14,001 nucleotides of DNA, from NCBI GenBank assembly GCA_002490635.1, contig DKUJ01000004.1:1-14001 (forward strand). Direction: 5' to 3'. The DNA comes from Porphyromonadaceae bacterium UBA7207. Its GTDB lineage: Bacteria; Bacteroidota; Bacteroidia; Bacteroidales; Muribaculaceae. Below, one piece after another: positions 12,530 through 14,001 of the stretch (position 1 is the first letter of the stretch; the number at the start of each line of letters is the position of its first letter). A program made the translations under genes and the position numbers. The notes below the pieces were generated by a model. The model did no database searches and had not been told where the DNA came from. It saw only the letters and a program-made list of their open reading frames with translations.

Positions 12530-14001
12530 ATGGACTCCAATTCGAGCGAAAAGAAACCCAAACGTCCGCGCATAGGCCAGGCGTTCCGCAGCAGCGACGA
12601 TGCCGGCGAGAGCCGTCCCCGCTTCAACTCCTCATCCTATAACCACGAAAACAGCAACGGCGAAAACGCCGGTGAAAATCCTTATCGCCAGCAGCGCCCC
12701 TACCAGCAGCGCTCCGGCGGCTATCAGCAGCGGCCATATGGAGGCCAGGGAGGCTATCAGCCGCGTCCCTACCAGCCCAGGCCGCAGCGCCCCGACTACG
12801 ACAGCAACGGCGACATGTCGTCCGAAGGCTCCTCGGAATCGTCGGGCTATCAGCAGCGTCCCTACCGTGAGCGCCCCTACGGCAACCAGGGCGGCGGCCA
12901 GCGCCCCGGCGGCTACCAGCAGCGCCCCTACAACAACAGTAACCAGGGTGGCCAGCGCCCCGGCGGGTACCAGCAGCGCCCCTACAACAACCAGGGCGGC
13001 CAGCGCCCCGGCGGGTACCAGCAGCGCCCCTACAACAACAACAACCAGGGTGGTCAGCGCCCCGGCGGCTACCAGCAGCGCCCCTACAACAACAATAACC
13101 AGGGAGGTCAGCGCCCCGGCGGCTATCAGCAGCGCCCCTATAATAACAATAATCAAGGCGGCCAGCGTCCCTATGGCAACAACCGCAACCAGCGTCCCGG
13201 ACAGACAGGCTTCCCCGCACGCGGCAAAAGCTTCGTGCCAAGGCCCAAGCCCGTGGAATACGAAATGGAAATCCACGATCCGGACGAACAGATACGCCTC
13301 AACAAATACATGAGCAACGCCGGCATATGCTCGCGCCGCGAAGCCGACGAATTCATCCAGCAGGGACTGGTGAAGGTCAACGGAAAGGTCGTAACCGAAC
13401 TCGGAACCAAAATCACACACTCCGATGTTGTGGAATACGACGAGAAGGTCGTAACCCTCCAGAGCAAATGCTATGTGCTGCTCAACAAGCCAAAAGACTG
13501 CGTGACCACCAGCGACGACCCCAATGGCCGCACAACAGTGCTCGACCTCGTGAAAGGTGCATGCAATGAGCGCATCTACCCCGTGGGTCGTCTCGACCGC
13601 AACACAACAGGCGTGCTGCTCCTCACCAACGACGGCGATCTCGCTTCCAAGCTCACACATCCCAAGTTCGTGAAAAAGAAGATATACCACGTCTGGTGCG
13701 ACCGCGACATCACCGAGGACGACATGCAGCGCATTGCCGACGGCATCGAGCTCGACGACGGCCCCATCCATGTCGACGCCATAAGCTACGCCACCGAGAC
13801 CGACCGCAACCAGGCAGGTATCGAAATCCATTCGGGACGCAACCGCATCGTCCGCCGAATCTTCGAGAGCCTCGGCTACCACGTAACCAAACTCGACCGT
13901 GTGTATTTCGCCGGACTCACCAAGAAAAACCTCCCCCGCGGCCGCTGGCGCTACCTCACCCAGGAAGAGGTAAACTACCTCAAAATGGGTTCGTTCGAAT
14001 A
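12530..14001 (+). CDS. rluB: RsuA/RluB-family rRNA pseudouridine synthase with repeat-rich N-terminal tail (stop codon cut by window end)
   Basis: An open frame from the ATG at 12530 gives 490 codons and reaches the window edge at GAA-TA, almost surely the first two bases of a stop. The enzyme turns a uridine of rRNA into pseudouridine. Residues 1-250 are a low-complexity tail rich in Gln, Asn, Gly, Arg, Pro and Tyr with tandem repeats. An S4 RNA-binding domain spans about 255-302 (IRLNKYMSNAGICSRREAD). The catalytic domain follows with VGRLDRNTTGVLLLTNDG, the nucleophile being Asp356, and a typical end with GRNRIVRRIFESLGYHV and LTKKNLPRGRWRYL. An in-frame TAA at 12485 leaves 12530 as the only ATG in the leader and it precedes a KKPKRPRIG motif. 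Which rRNA base it modifies cannot be told, so rluB is the best family symbol, not proven. Confidence 0.92.
   Translation, partial: MDSNSSEKKPKRPRIGQAFRSSDDAGESRPRFNSSSYNHENSNGENAGENPYRQQRPYQQRSGGYQQRPYGGQGGYQPRPYQPRPQRPDYDSNGDMSSEGSSESSGYQQRPYRERPYGNQGGGQRPGGYQQRPYNNSNQGGQRPGGYQQRPYNNQGGQRPGGYQQRPYNNNNQGGQRPGGYQQRPYNNNNQGGQRPGGYQQRPYNNNNQGGQRPYGNNRNQRPGQTGFPARGKSFVPRPKPVEYEMEIHDPDEQIRLNKYMSNAGICSRREADEFIQQGLVKVNGKVVTELGTKITHSDVVEYDEKVVTLQSKCYVLLNKPKDCVTTSDDPNGRTTVLDLVKGACNERIYPVGRLDRNTTGVLLLTNDGDLASKLTHPKFVKKKIYHVWCDRDITEDDMQRIADGIELDDGPIHVDAISYATETDRNQAGIEIHSGRNRIVRRIFESLGYHVTKLDRVYFAGLTKKNLPRGRWRYLTQEEVNYLKMGSFE
12893..13156 (+). repeat. Five tandem in-frame repeats coding GGQRPGGYQQRPYNN(NN)Q
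   Basis: Five consecutive units start at 12893, 12947, 12995, 13049 and 13103. Four have 54 bases and the second has 48. Each encodes GGQRPGGYQQRPYNN, then zero or two residues (SN or NN, counting the Asn before Gln), then Gln. Protein sequence is nearly invariant while codons vary silently (TAC/TAT, AAC/AAT, GGC/GGT/GGG/GGA). Looser copies of GYQQRPY extend upstream to about 12700 and a partial copy follows to about 13200. Confidence 0.9.

Noticed and set aside
12893..13156. Possible CRISPR array because of regular repeats
   Set aside because: Repeats are directly adjacent without unique spacers, keep the reading frame, and lie inside a coding sequence.
12632..13882. Long minus-strand open frame of 416 codons with repeated hydrophobic segments that looks like a membrane protein
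   Set aside because: It is antisense to the pseudouridine synthase. Its hydrophobic repeats are simply the complement of the Gln/Tyr/Arg repeat codons, and the plus-strand frame carries S4 and catalytic motifs.

Overview
The window looks like a chromosome segment of a GC-rich member of the Bacteroidales, most likely Muribaculaceae-like. Three things point there: several promoters match the Bacteroidetes pattern TTG/TTTG-N19-20-TAnnTTTG, the order yceD-rpmF-fabH-era-der lacks plsX between rpmF and fabH, and RluB-type pseudouridine synthases with long Gln/Asn/Gly/Arg-rich N-terminal tails are familiar in this phylum. The family assignment is an inference; no rRNA or marker search was possible.

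Layout. Positions 1-69 hold the last codons of an unrecognised GC-rich gene. Positions 115-1934 hold an AT-rich module of three overlapping plus-strand genes of unknown function: a TIGR04255-like protein, a protein with an NWNGEGD motif, and a 146-residue protein. Its base composition clearly differs from everything around it. From 2110 a plus-strand housekeeping block follows: yceD (DUF177), rpmF, fabH, era and der, covering 23S rRNA/ribosome production, start of fatty-acid synthesis, and two ribosome-assembly GTPases. After der comes a 359-base stretch (6576-6934) with no protein gene. It holds a symmetric set of inverted repeats: two diverged copies of one hairpin in opposite orientation around a perfect 19-bp-stem palindrome. 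It also holds a plus-strand terminator and the terminator of tRNA-Leu(CAA).

The minus strand from 12201 down to 7072 is a tight operon: GH3-family adenylating enzyme, secreted alkaline phosphatase, rsmA and mgtE. The last three genes are joined by stop/start overlaps. tRNA-Leu follows on the same strand with its own promoter and terminator. A 328-base divergent region (12202-12529) carries the operon promoter and the promoter plus a long A-rich leader of the last gene. That gene is an RsuA/RluB-family pseudouridine synthase with a tandem-repeat disordered tail; it reaches the window edge with its stop codon cut.

The parts most worth a second look are the AT-rich three-gene module, the inverted-repeat element downstream of der, and the repeat tail of the pseudouridine synthase. 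No CRISPR array, insertion sequence, rRNA or integrase was seen.
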